Of a stretch of 64,000 bases of DNA, positions 11,131 through 21,388 are shown piece after piece. The first letter of the stretch is position 1; every line of letters begins with the position of its first letter. The notes below the pieces were generated by a model that saw only the letters and a list, made by a program, of their open reading frames with translations, ran no database searches and had not been told where the DNA came from. The translations under genes and the position numbers were made by a program. Source of the DNA: Branchipolynoe longqiensis (Eukaryota > Annelida > Polychaeta > Phyllodocida > Polynoidae); assembly GCA_030323885.1 (NCBI GenBank), contig CM059199.1, positions 75,054,781 to 75,118,780 on the forward strand, in the 5' to 3' direction.

Positions 11131-12064
11131 TGGACCCCTCCACCTGGAGGAACCGCCAATGACAGGCCGAGGGTTATGTCATCTTCGCCTCGGGCCACGG
11201 CCTCGACCCTCTCGGACTTCGACGTCGCGGCCTATGCCGCCGCCGCCCTCTACGCTGGCTCCATCGCCCCTGCCTCCATTCGGAATGCGCTGTCTGGGGC
11301 GCGCTCCTGGGTCGAGGCAGCCGGGGGCGACCCCACCGCCTTCGGCTCCCGGCTCGTACGAGATGTCTGTCACAGAGGGGAGCGGGCCTCCGCGCATGTC
11401 GCCCACCCCCCCCTCCACGCCACTTCGCAGCCGTTGCCGCCCACCCCGATGCTGCCGGCCCCTCGGGCGTCGTACCTCGGGCCGCCCTCCTCCTCAGGTA
11501 CTATGGGATGTTGAGATAGTCCAGCCTCCTCTCCCCCAGCCCCAAGGGGTGGGGCTGCCCCCACACCATCACCCGCGCCGACATGGTCCCCGCCCCCGGC
11601 GGCCTCCGCGTCACCCTCCTGAGCTCAAAGACAATCGCGCTGCCCTCAGGGGCGGTCGCCCTCTTCATCCCCGCCTCCCCAGGCTCCCGGCTCTGCCCCA
11701 TCGCTGTTTGGACCGCCTTTCTTGACTTGGTTCCCGTGGGCCCGGCCGACCCGGCTTTCATCATGCCCTTGAGCCGGCCCCTTGATCTTCGGACTCTCAC
11801 GGGCCTCCTGCGGGGCGCCCTCTGTGCCCTATTCATCTTCACCCCCGAAAGCTTCACCCTTCACAGCCTGCGACGAGTCACCGCCCAGGCCTGCCAGAGG
11901 GCGGGAGTACCCCTCGCAGACATTATGGCCCAGGGCACTTGGACCTCGGGGGCGGTACATGCTTACCTCCCCCACCTCGCCCCTTCTGCCGCCCCTCACG
12001 CCTTCTCCACCGTTTTGGTGGAGGGCTCTTCGGGACCCCCCCTCCCCCCTGACGCTGAACATTG
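11131..12064 (+). pseudogene. Tyrosine recombinase pseudogene of copy 4
   Basis: YR pieces appear in several frames: an N-terminal core-binding stretch ('DFDVAAYAAAAL...SGARSWVEAAGGDP'), then 'GGLRVTLLSSKTI', and the catalytic 'LHSLRRVTAQAC' box with 'IMAQGTW' and the nucleophile region 'VHAYLP'. His-x-x-Arg, Trp and Tyr are kept. The first catalytic Arg region (around 11500-11520) is damaged by a stop in 'YYGMLR' and a frame change. Such enzymes integrate the circular DNA copy of the element. Confidence 0.85.
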
Positions 12065-12237
12065 ATCATTATATTCTCCTTTTATTGCTTGCATCGCTGA
12101 ACATTAATTGTCATTATAATGTGCTTATTGCTTGCATTCTTCCTTTCATTGTACTTTTTTCATTTGCTTATGTTCTCGCACCTGAATAAAGTGCTTTTAT
12201 TCCACCCCTGCGTTATCTTCCTCCTTCGATGCGTATC
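12017..12237 (+). repeat. Split direct repeat B1 of copy 4
   Basis: It begins GGTGGAGGGCTCTTCGGG and ends CGATGCGTATC. It matches 12451-12663 over its length, including GAATAAAGTGC (a polyadenylation-like signal). It overlaps the end of the YR frame. Confidence 0.85.
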
Positions 12238-12450
12238 GGTTGTAATGCTTGCATTGCGTTTGATTTGCAGCGGAGGAGTGCCCTCTCCTCCTGCCCGCCG
12301 GCGATGGTTGGGATTACGCAACACCCCCCCCTTCTTGGGCCTTATAACCCGGCCTCCCAGCTGCCTCCAGCCACTCCGCCTCCTGCCGCGCTCCTCCTGC
12401 CATTTTTTCTCCGCGCACCCACCCATACTTCTTTTCTTCCCTCTTCCTAG
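12238..12450 (+). repeat. Split direct repeat A2 of copy 4
   Basis: This is the segment between B1 and B2. By analogy with elements 1-3 it should match a 5' A1, but no such copy is present upstream because the element is truncated. Confidence 0.6.
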
Positions 12451-12663
12451 GGTGGAGGGCTCTTCGGGGCCCACCCCTTCACCCTGATGCTGAACATTGA
12501 TCCTCATTATATTCTTCTTTTATTGCTTGCATCGCTGAACATTAATTGGCATTATATTGTCCTTATTGCTTGCATTGTTCCTTTCATTGTACTTTCTTCA
12601 TTTGCTTATGTTCTCGCACCTGAATAAAGTGCTTTTATTCCACCCCTGCCTTCGCTGCGTATC
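12451..12663 (+). repeat. Split direct repeat B2 of copy 4
   Basis: Near-identical to B1 (12017-12237). Small indels near the 3' ends (GCGTTATCTTCC versus GCC) distinguish them. Confidence 0.85.
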
Positions 12664-12835
12664 TAGATTTTATATATCTAACTTAGATACTGATGCACTT
12701 ATTAAGCATTTGTTTCTGTGTAGAAGGCAATACTGAGTCAATTTAACAGAACCTGTTACTGCAGAAGTCTATGGTGTCAGAGCAAGCATGCCAAAACTAA
12801 TTTTCCATGTTTGCACTCAAAGTAAAAGTGAAATC
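12664..12835 (+). mobile_element. Left arm of inverted-repeat family A
   Basis: It matches 6300-6480 from the terminal TAGATTT through GAACCTGTTACTGCAGAA and TTTTCCATGTTTGCACTC. It is truncated on the right. Its terminus is flush with the end of Ngaro copy 4. Confidence 0.75.
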
Positions 12836-13019
12836 TTGTCTTTTTGCATTCTCTCCCATTTCACCAACTCTGTGCCAATATAAATAGCCATTAGATACTG
12901 GAACCAGGAATTCCACTTTCTGTTCCAAAGTAATTTTCACCCGTATTTAGATTACATTGTCATTCAGCCCTCCTGCAAAAAGGGGTGAATATTTTATCGA
13001 TGACCTCCCCAGGTGAAAT

Positions 13020-13150
13020 GTCACACGGCGTGGGTAGGTTAATTGCATCAGGGATCAGGGAGCCTGGCTAGTCTAATCGCTAGTCCTGGAATGGCAAAAG
13101 TATGGGTTCGCGTCCTACTCTAGGGTAGAAAGTTTCCCGACATTTGCAAC
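13020..13150 (+). mobile_element. SINE family A
   Basis: GGCGTGGGTAGGTTAATTG, then GGGAGCCTGGCTAGTCTAAT (A-box region), TGGGTTCGCGTCCTACTCTA (B-box region) and a TTTCCCGACATTT tail. Same order as 5050-5240. Confidence 0.7.
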
Positions 13151-13306
13151 AACAAATCTATCTCATTATATTAGTCCGTAAAATGTGAATTGTGAATAAG
13201 TATGAGAAATAACAATGACTATATGTTTGGTTTTAATATAAAAATCAAAAGGCCGGATAACGAACCCACAAAAATCACCTTTAATACAAAACATTACTGA
13301 TTAAAC

Positions 13307-13622
13307 AGGGATGAAAGTCGTCTCAGGGAAAAAAAGCGGAAATGAGTATATTGTCCCATAGGTTTAGCATTGTCAGGGAATCGTGGAAAATTTCCGGAAG
13401 TGGGGTTTCATATATATTGGTATATACTGATACTGCTGCACCGTTTGAAGCATGTATTGCTATTAGTAGCATATGCTGACAATGCTGCGCTGTTTGGAGC
13501 ATTTATTAGTATTATACGCTGATGGTGCTGCGGCATCCGCACCACATAATAGTATATGCTGATGGTGCTGCGGAATTGAAAAATCCCGGAAATCCGTGGA
13601 ATCGCGGAGATCTTTCATCCTT
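13307..13622. mobile_element. Short inverted-repeat element (~315 bp)
   Basis: The ends AGGGATGAAAG and CTTTCATCCTT are inverted, with a second inverted pair inside (GGAATCGTGGAAAATTTCC versus GGAAATCCGTGGAATCG). The interior holds three imperfect tandem copies of a word containing TATATGCTGATGGTGCTGCG. No ORF. Confidence 0.65.
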
Positions 13623-14107
13623 GAAATTAAAGCTTGGGCACACTTGCAAAAATGGCCTTTAAAAAAAATATGGTCATGATTTTCCATTTTCAAGGAGGCC
13701 TGGAATCCTGAATGATCAAATTCCAGGACGTTCCAGGTTTTCAAGGACCAGTATGAACCCTGTTAGACACAAGGGTGTACAATATATTGTAGCTTTATGT
13801 CAGTTTGTAATTAAATCAATAAATGATAACAATCCTATACAAACTGTTGTATTTGCATCGGGTTCTCAAGACAATATAATAATTCAAATTTCAGCGACAG
13901 CAACAAACACAATAAAATAAATCAGCAGAAAACCAGATGTTAAAATTTATTTTCAAAAGAATAAAAATAAATCTATTAGAGCAACAGCTCCTAACATTAA
14001 ACGGCAGGAAGTGGCATGGAATATGACAAACCATGCACTAATCACACTTACTAAATACCACAATAAATACATGGAGAAATATCATGGCCATATTATGAAA
14101 TCTAGGC
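13623..14107. other. Unannotated stretch
   Basis: AT-rich; no gene or clear repeat seen. Confidence 0.4.
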
Positions 14108-15117
14108 TATCTCCACTGTTCTCCCTTATAGACTATACATGGTAGGTGCTACCCCCACTGTTCTCCCTTATAGACTATACATGGTAGGTGCTACCTCCAC
14201 TGTTCTCCCTTATAGACTATACATGGTAGGTGCTACCTCCACTTTTGTCCCTTATTGACTGACCCTGGTAAGTGCTACCTCCACTGTTCTCCCTTATTGG
14301 CTAACCCTAGGAGGTGTTACCTCCACTGTTGTCCTTTATCGGCTAACCCTGGTAGGTGTTACCTCCACTGTTCTCCCTTAACGGCTAACCCTGGTAGGTG
14401 TTACCTCCACTGTTGTCCTTTATCGGCTAACCATGGTAGGTGTTACCTCCACTGTTCTCCCTTAACGACTAACCCTGGTAGGTGTTACCTCCACTGTTCT
14501 CCCTTATTGGCTAACCCTGGTAGGTGTTACCTCCACTGTTCTCCCTTATTGGCTAACCCTGGTAGGTGCTACATCCACTGTTCTCCCTTATTGACTATAC
14601 CTGGTAGGTGTTACCTCCACTGTTGTCCTTTATCGGCTAACCCTGGTAGGTGTTACCTCCACTTTTCTCCCTTATTGACTATACCTGGTAGGTGTTACCT
14701 CCACTGTTCTCCCTTATTGACTATACCTGGTAGCTGCTACCTCCACTGTTCTCCCTAATTGGCTAACCCTAGTAGGTGCTACCTCCACTGTTCTCCCTTA
14801 ACGGCTAACCCTGGTAGGTGCTACCTCCACTGTTGTCCTTTATCGGTTAACCCTGGTAGGTGTTACCTCCACTGTTCTCCCTTATCGGTCAACCCTGGTA
14901 GGTGTTACCTCCACTGTTCTCCCTTATTGACTAACCCTGGTAGGTGTTACCTCCACTGTTCTCCCTTAACGGCTAACCCTGGTAGGTGTTACCTCCACTG
15001 TTGTCCTTTTTCGACTAACCCTGGTAGGTGTTACCTCCACTGTTCTCCCTTATCGGTTAACCCTGGTAGGTGCTACCTCCACTGTTCTCCCTTATTGGCT
15101 GTCCCTGGTAGGTGTTA
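14108..15117 (+). repeat. 42-bp minisatellite, about 24 units
   Basis: The unit is approximately CTACCTCCACTGTTCTCCC + TTATCGGCTAACCCTGGTAGGTG. Because 42 is divisible by three, the array stays open in one frame and translates to a Cys/Leu/Pro-rich 14-residue repeat. I treat that as a by-product, not a gene. The array continues at 15871-16036 and 18425-18765. Confidence 0.95.
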
Positions 15118-15465
15118 CCAATCAATCAATAGTTCCGTCCTCTAGTCGAGGGTTGGATGCAATGGTTCTCCTCTTGTCCCGATGGTGTGCTGTTCTGATA
15201 GACTGTGAATAATTCAAGCCTGTCCACTGTGAAATATTTGTAAACCATGATGTTCTTGGTCTCCCTCTCCCTCTGCTGCCATTCACCTTCCCTTCCAACA
15301 ATGTACGGTATATTGAACTCTGACGAATGATGTGGCCAAAATAAATAAGTTTCTTTGTCTGTATGGTGGCAAACAAGCTTTTCTTATTTTAAATTTTTCT
15401 GAGAACTTCTTTGTTGGTGAGCTTCTTTGTCCATGATATTTTCATCATCCTTCGTCCTCCGTTCG
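15118..15465 (-). mobile_element. LINE 3' end fragment with (ATTG)n tail, inside the minisatellite
   Basis: On the minus strand it matches the LINE copy at 21616-22094: 'SLFATIQ'-type coding, 'LIYFGHIIRQ', then a 3' tail ending in GATTGATTG. The insertion splits the 42-bp array. Confidence 0.75.
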
Positions 15466-15494
15466 AAGGATGAAAGAAGGAAGGAGGTGCTACC

Positions 15495-15870
15495 AAAGAC
15501 CCTATAATACTAAGACGGCTCACTCCCTATCTCTCCCATGGTAATGTAAATTTTGCAGTGCCACCGTGTGGTGGGTTTGATCAGCCCAGCTGCTGGTTGG
15601 TGTTCCACATGTAAACACATACAATTATATTATACATGAGACAGGTAAGTATGAATACACATCAATATGAAATTGCTATGAACAAATACATATCATCATC
15701 ATCATCATCGCCATCATCACACATCTTTCACATTCATATATATACATTTATACATATAATATAGCAACTGTTTAACCAAGAGAACAGCCAGCGCACCAAG
15801 TGGTGGGTTTGATCATTTTGATTACACAGTACAGGCTGAGAGAGCCGTCTTAGTATTATATAGGGTCTTT
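15495..15870. mobile_element. Inverted-repeat DNA element with 9-bp target duplication
   Basis: The ends AAAGACCCTATAATACTAAG and CTTAGTATTATATAGGGTCTTT are inverted (the right end has one extra TA). GGTGCTACC stands directly on both sides (15486-15494 and 15871-15879). That word is part of the minisatellite unit, so the duplication may be partly coincidental. No coding capacity. A 9-bp duplication fits Mutator-like elements. Confidence 0.75.
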
Positions 15871-16036
15871 GGTGCTACCTCCACATTTCTCCCTTATTGA
15901 CTAACCCTGGTAGGTGTTACCTCCACTTTTCTCCCTTATTGACTAACCCTGGTAGGTGTTACCTCCACTGTTCTCCCTTATCGGCTAACCCTGGGAGGTG
16001 CTACCTCCACTGTTCTCCTTTATCGGCTAACCCTGT
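15871..16036 (+). repeat. 42-bp minisatellite, continuation up to the gap
   Basis: Four units of the same 42-bp repeat as 14108-15117, cut by the run of Ns. Confidence 0.9.
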
Positions 16037-16528
16037 NNNNNNNNNNNNNNNNNNNNNNNNNNNNNNNNNNNNNNNNNNNNNNNNNNNNNNNNNNNNNNNN
16101 NNNNNNNNNNNNNNNNNNNNNNNNNNNNNNNNNNNNNNNNNNNNNNNNNNNNNNNNNNNNNNNNNNNNNNNNNNNNNNNNNNNNNNNNNNNNNNNNNNNN
16201 NNNNNNNNNNNNNNNNNNNNNNNNNNNNNNNNNNNNNNNNNNNNNNNNNNNNNNNNNNNNNNNNNNNNNNNNNNNNNNNNNNNNNNNNNNNNNNNNNNNN
16301 NNNNNNNNNNNNNNNNNNNNNNNNNNNNNNNNNNNNNNNNNNNNNNNNNNNNNNNNNNNNNNNNNNNNNNNNNNNNNNNNNNNNNNNNNNNNNNNNNNNN
16401 NNNNNNNNNNNNNNNNNNNNNNNNNNNNNNNNNNNNNNNNNNNNNNNNNNNNNNNNNNNNNNNNNNNNNNNNNNNNNNNNNNNNNNNNNNNNNNNNNNNN
16501 NNNNNNNNNNNNNNNNNNNNNNNNNNNN
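16037..16528. other. Assembly gap (492 Ns)
   Basis: A run of N lies inside the minisatellite; repeat collapse probably caused it. Long frames spanning it are meaningless. Confidence 0.99.
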
Positions 16529-18187
16529 CCAGTGTTTCCATTAGTCTTCGAGAAGATTGCAACAATAACATTGACATTCGATGAACTTTGTATGCGGCAC
16601 TATCAACGCGTAGCAGTTCTGGAGAACTGTACCACAAGCTGATCGTCAATATGTTCATAACAGAGTTCGGCAGGAACTTTGGAATATGTGACTGAGTCGA
16701 GGATTTCGCTTCAGCAGTGTGATGGACAATGCTAATGTTCAGTTAGAACTAACGCATATGCTGCTAATGACTGGATCGTGTTGGTGATATTAAGCAACGC
16801 AGACATACGAGTTCACATAGAACTAACACAGAGACAGTTATATTCAATATAAATTTGCCGTTTCGTGGAAGAAACGCCTTAACATAAAAAATCAACGTCA
16901 ACAAATGCAGAACATTCGAACATTACTATTTAATAGGTTAAACTTGAGCAAAAGCATGTAGATCTATTATTATTTAATAATATAGATAAGTATTATGGTT
17001 TTGAAGTTCAAAAAGAACCACTGTCATTGCTTTGTTTACATTATGCCGCCAAGTTACGCCATTGTATATGTTGAATGTCGGTTGACATGATTAGATTTGT
17101 TAAAACTGATAATTGATGCTTTATTCTTGTACAGGAGCTACAAAAAGCACATATTGATTCATCTTTTGCCATTATTTCGAGATAAAACGACTTAAAATTG
17201 GTGAAATCGAAAATTTTGGTCTAGATTTGCAAGAAAATAGTCCCTAAAACTAGGTCATCAATTCAAACCGCTTAAGCCTTGTTTTCTCATTGATTTGAGT
17301 TCCGTAATGTTATTCCTATGGAGACCTGTCGATCAACCACGCGTCTACCATCGACGTCCCAGGTTTTCTACGAGTTTAGCATTCGGTAAAACAAAAAGCC
17401 TTATAGAAGCGTATCGATATGAAGGGTTGACAGCAAATACCAAATCCGATTGAGCACTAATGTAAGATCGATGCTAAGTGACTGGAGTGTGCCTTAGAAT
17501 CGTTGCAGAACGACCTCTAAACCGTCACAAAACTAAAAAATGCTCGGAATAAGCTAAAAATGATGGCAAATGAATCGTATGCTTCTTAAGACATCATATA
17601 TGTTATCAGAGGGGTAAAATAAGACTTGAAACATAGTTAAAATTTAAATTATAAAAATAAAATATAGAATTATTTTATTAAATACCATAAAAAAAAAAAG
17701 AAGAAAATGAAAATTTTCGAAGTTATTTTTTTTTTTTTTGCTCTCAAAGTCAGATGTACCTTATCTATTAGCGCGACTATTTCAGACTCTATTTATTGTT
17801 TAGATTGATAAAAGATATAAAAGATTAAAGAGGATATAAAGGTGACAACGTAGTACTGTGCACTTCTTTCTATACTGCTGGGCAGATGGTAAGAAGTGGA
17901 GGGGCGGAGTGCGTTGTAAAATTGTCCGATATAATACATGTGAACCGAGGTGAAGTTACTATAATAAATTACAAACTGTCTATATAATGATAAATGTTAA
18001 AATATAAAAACCCAAAGGCATATGAGGGATGTGTGAAATTGGTAAACTATTATTCATTGAGTATAGAATTTGTATAATTTAATAGTCTTTAGAGGGAGTG
18101 TCACTTCCGAGTTTGACTAAGAACAGTCTTTGGAAGAGTCACCTCACATGCCTCCTCCCCCCCCCACATGGTATTGTTATGATCATT
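16529..18187. other. Unannotated AT-rich segment between minisatellite blocks
   Basis: No ORF or exon-like stretch seen. It has A- and T-homopolymer runs near 17690-17740. It separates two blocks of the same minisatellite, so it is either an insertion or a misjoined contig. Confidence 0.4.
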
Positions 18188-18350
18188 GACCACTGCATTG
18201 TACTCTGATTGGAGGAGTGAGTCATGTGACCACTGCATTGTACTCTGATTGATGAATGGAATCATGTGACAATGGCCATCTTGAATCTTGAAGAACCTAT
18301 ATAAGCCAATAAACTAAAGAGTCTCATTCTCTTACTTTCACTCTAACCCT
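18188..18350 (+). promoter_or_regulatory. Promoter- or LTR-like segment
   Basis: A 24-bp word (GACCACTGCATTGTACTCTG...) occurs twice, at 18188 and 18228. It is followed by a TATA-like TATATAAG (18298-18305), AATAAA (about 18309-18314) and a CT-rich stretch. This order resembles the U3-R part of a small LTR. I see no matching second LTR. Confidence 0.35.
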
Positions 18351-18424
18351 GTTTCCTTCATTACCTGTAGTGCTTTCATTTGACCTATTTACACCACCCA
18401 CACCCACCAGCCGGCACGTTTACA

Positions 18425-18765
18425 CCTGGTAGGTGTTACCTCGACTGTTCTCCTTTATCGGCTAACACTGGTAGGTGCTACCTCCACTTTTCTCCCTTAT
18501 TGGCCATCCCTAGTAGGTGTTACCTCCACTGTTCTCCCTTATTGACTAACCCTGGTAGGTGCTACCTCCACTGTTCTCCCTTATTGGCTAACCCTGGTAG
18601 GTGCTACCTCCACTGTTCTCCTTTATCGGCTAACACTGGTAGGTGCTACCTCCACTTGTCTCCCTTATTGGCCATCCCTAGTAGGTGTTACCTCCACTGT
18701 TCTCCCTTATTGACTAACCCTGGTAGGTGCTACCTCCACTGTTCTCCCTTGTTGACTAACCCTGC
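18425..18765 (+). repeat. 42-bp minisatellite, third block
   Basis: About eight units of the 14108-15117 repeat, ending in CCCTGCCCCCTCCC. Confidence 0.92.
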
Positions 18766-19086
18766 CCCCTCCCACCTGCATGAACAGCAAGAGTTGTGGG
18801 GTTAGGTGGTGCCCGCTATATTGTCAATTTAACTCCTTCCCCACATATCTAGATATTTACTTGTTAACCAGCTCCTCAATATTCTTTATATATTCATCAT
18901 TCTTATTCTCATCTCCAGGGGCCAGAAAAGACTAGGTGTGCGGACAGGATTCCCTCCACCCCCCCTAAGTGATTTGTCAATTTAAATGCCAAGCGCGTTA
19001 ACCAGCGAGAAAACGATATATCATTGGAGAGGGGAGGATGAGCGGGGGTCAGGGTGGGGGGAGGTGACGTCATGCCCCTGGTGACG

Positions 19087-19240
19087 TCATTGTGCCCTGA
19101 ACTGGCGGAGACCCTGGAGGAAGATGACTTTGGTCTGGTCCATCATTTCGTGGTAGATGCGCAGGTCCTCCTCCTTGGCGGAGAGAGTGCTCTGGAGCGC
19201 CGCCTTCAGACCCTCGTTCTCGTCCTGCTGGATCTCCAGC
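19087..19240 (-). CDS. Likely terminal exon of a host coiled-coil protein
   Basis: On the minus strand TTTGTTGCAG (a splice acceptor) precedes 19240. From there one frame runs 50 codons to TGA at 19087-19089. The peptide is strongly protein-like: charged heptads ('QQDENEGLKAALQSTLSAKE'), then 'EEDLRIYHEMMDQTK' and 'VIFLQGLRQFRAQ' at the end. Lys/Glu/Leu spacing suggests a coiled coil. Codon choice is C/G-ending, unlike the AT-rich surroundings. No transposon features are present. I do not recognise the gene; the end of a centrosomal or ciliary coiled-coil protein is only a guess. Upstream exons should lie to the right, but I found none in the window. Confidence 0.6.
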
Positions 19241-19396
19241 CTGCAACAAACGGTCAGCGGTCAGAGGTCAAAGGTCAAGAATAGGCTGCACACACCTACC
19301 TATTGCCTGGACATGTTGGCTGAATGTTCAGCCTGCAACAAGGGTCAGAGGTCAGAAGTCAGAGGTCAATGGTCATGATGAAACTGCACACACCTA

Positions 19397-19505
19397 CCTA
19401 CGGTGGCTGAATCGGCAGAGCGCAGGTGCATAGTCAGGAATTTGAAACCCGGTCGAGTCATACCAATGACTTTAAAAAAGTGATACTCATTGCTACCTGG
19501 CCTCT
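19397..19505 (+). mobile_element. SINE family B, 5' part
   Basis: CGGTGGCTGAATCGGCAGAG, TTTGAAACCCGGTCGAG, CCAATGACTT, then GCTACCTGG match the head of the copy at 5288. It lies in the putative intron of the exon at 19087-19240. Confidence 0.7.
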
Positions 19506-19739
19506 ATTCATATATCACATAGCTACTCAAAGTACTTAATTTATTATCAAACTACGCAATTATTATCCAAGTATGCAACTTATTAATAATAAGTGCATCT
19601 GAAGCCATTTGTAATGTAACACTTCTAATTTATAGCTGGATGGCTAGTGCTCTGGTACTACTAACAAAAGGTGTCATTCGATAAATAAAATTACATTTCC
19701 AAAACAAAGCAAATGAAATGAACTAGGCAGAAGGAAAAG

Positions 19740-20955
19740 GGGAGAAAAATATAAAAGTAGAAAACAGAAAGTACAAGGCAAACACAGAAAGCACGAGGCA
19801 AAAAGCAGAATAGTGAAATCAGAGAACAAAAGGTAAAAAGCAGGAAGCAAGAGGCTGAAGACAGAAGGTAGAAGACAGAAGGTAGAAGACATAAGCTAGA
19901 AGACAGACGGTAGAACATGGAAGGTAGAATACGGAAGGTAGAAGACAGAAGGCAGAAGAAAGAAGACAGAAGGTAGAAGACAGAATGTAAAAGCTGGAAG
20001 GTAGAAGACAGAAGGTAGAAGACAGAATGTAGATGACAGAATGTAAATGATGGAAGGTAGAAGACAGAAGGTAGAAGACGGAAGGTAGAAGACAGAAGGT
20101 AGAAGACAGAAGGTAGAAGACAGAAGGTGGAAGACAGAATGTAAAAGCTGGAAGGTAGAAGACAGAAGGTAGAAGACAGAATGTAGACGACAGAATGTAA
20201 ATGATGGAAGGTAGAAGACAGAAGGTAGAAGACGGAAGGTAGAAGACAGAAGGTAGAAGACAGATGGTAGAAGACAGAAGGTAGAAGACAGAAGGTAGAA
20301 GACAGAATGTAGAAGACAGATGGTAGAAGAGAGAAGGTAGAATACAGATGGCAGAAGACAGAATGTAGAAGACGGAAGGTAGAAGACAGATGGTAGAAGA
20401 CAGAAGGTAGAAGACAGAATGTAGAAGACAGTATGTAAAAGGCAGAAGGTAGAAGAGAGAAGGTAGAAGACGAAAGGTAGAATATGGAAGGTAGAAGACA
20501 GAAGGTAGAAGATGGAAGGTAGAAGACAGAAGGTAGAAGACAGAAGGTAGAAGACGAAAGGTAGAATATGGAAGGTAGAAGACAGAAGGTAGAAGACAGA
20601 AGGTAGAAGACAGAAGGTAGAAGACAGACGGTAGAAGACGAAAGGTAGAAGACAGAAGGTAGAATATGGAAGGTAGAAGACTGAAGGTAGAAGACAGAAT
20701 GTAGAAGACGGAAGGTAGAAGACACAAGCTAGAAGACAGAAGGTAGAAGACAGAAGGTAGAAGACGAAAGGTAGAAGACAGAATGTAAAAGACATGAGGT
20801 AGAAGACAGAAGGTAGAAGACAGATGGTAGAAGACAGAATGTAGAAGACGGAAGGTAGAAGACAGAAGGTAGAAGACAGAAGGTAGAAGACAGAAGGTAG
20901 AAGATGGAAGGTAGAATATGGAAGGTAGAAGACAGACGGTAGAAGACAGACAGCC
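19740..20955 (-). repeat. 14-bp minisatellite (GAAGACAGAAGGTA), roughly 80 units
   Basis: The plus strand is an almost pure purine array of GAAGGTAGAAGACA units, with variants (GAATGT, ACGGAAGG, AGATGG). Fourteen is not divisible by three, so each frame repeats every 42 bases and all three minus-strand frames stay open for hundreds of codons. These frames are artefacts. Units decay toward 19740. Confidence 0.95.
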
Positions 20956-21321
20956 ACTTGCAGCAATAAATCGGCACCCATGCCCAGCAATATGCGTCCA
21001 TGGTGACCCCCCCCGCCCCCACCCCCTCACACACACTTAGATATTGCGCTACTTTCTCTCTCTCGTTTTTGGGGGTAAATGATAATTGTATTCAGCGAAT
21101 AAAGGTATTTTTTTCAGCGCCGAGGCACTGGTCTTCGGGCCATCTCATATTATATTCATTCATGTTTATAATAGAGTCTAAAACCAATAAAGGTTTGATA
21201 CAAATACAAAAAGAAGAAAAAAGAATAGCGCTGTTACCCAACAGCATTGAGAGATAACAGGGTGTACATTTTATATTGTCAGTGTCATGGTTATGGTAAC
21301 TTTGTACTAATGAGTATTATG
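20956..21321. other. Unannotated stretch
   Basis: Contains a C-rich run near 21007-21030 but no gene or clear repeat. Confidence 0.4.
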
Positions 21322-21374
21322 ATGCGATATCCCACTCGGCCACATTATCCTAACACAAAGCCAACCAGTTTAAT
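21322..21374 (-). mobile_element. SINE family B fragment
   Basis: GATATCCCACTCGGCCACAT and AACCAGT match the minus-strand copies at 23095 and 61690. Confidence 0.55.
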
Positions 21375-21388
21375 TAAATTGAATTATA

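Larger units (their letters stand above)
10009..12663 (+). mobile_element. Ngaro-like YR retrotransposon copy 4 (5'-truncated, internally deleted)
   Basis: It contains an RT pseudogene, a YR pseudogene and 3' split direct repeats B1 (12017-12237), A2 (12238-12450) and B2 (12451-12663). Gag, A1 and RNase H are missing. It belongs to the same GC-rich group as element 3 and copy 3b by protein similarity ('ALPFGCR', 'YVDDFVG', 'IMAQGTW'), but its terminal repeats are a different sequence. The right end abuts a family A inverted-repeat terminus at 12664. Confidence 0.88.

Noticed and set aside
10225..11857. Minus-strand and alternative plus-strand frames in copy 4
   Set aside because: GC-rich sequence has few stops; only the frames matching RT and YR motifs were kept.
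14108..15117. Repeat-spacer pattern recalling a CRISPR array
   Set aside because: Units are contiguous 42-bp tandem copies with no unique spacers, in animal DNA.
14255..15145. Long Cys/Pro-rich reading frames with a 14-residue repeat
   Set aside because: They are the in-frame translation of a 42-bp minisatellite; the array varies in ways that ignore codons and has no gene context.
19691..21036. Three overlapping minus-strand frames of 344-405 codons (Ser/Thr/Phe/Leu/Tyr-rich)
   Set aside because: All three frames of the same 14-bp tandem repeat are open, which is expected from the unit composition and not evidence of coding.
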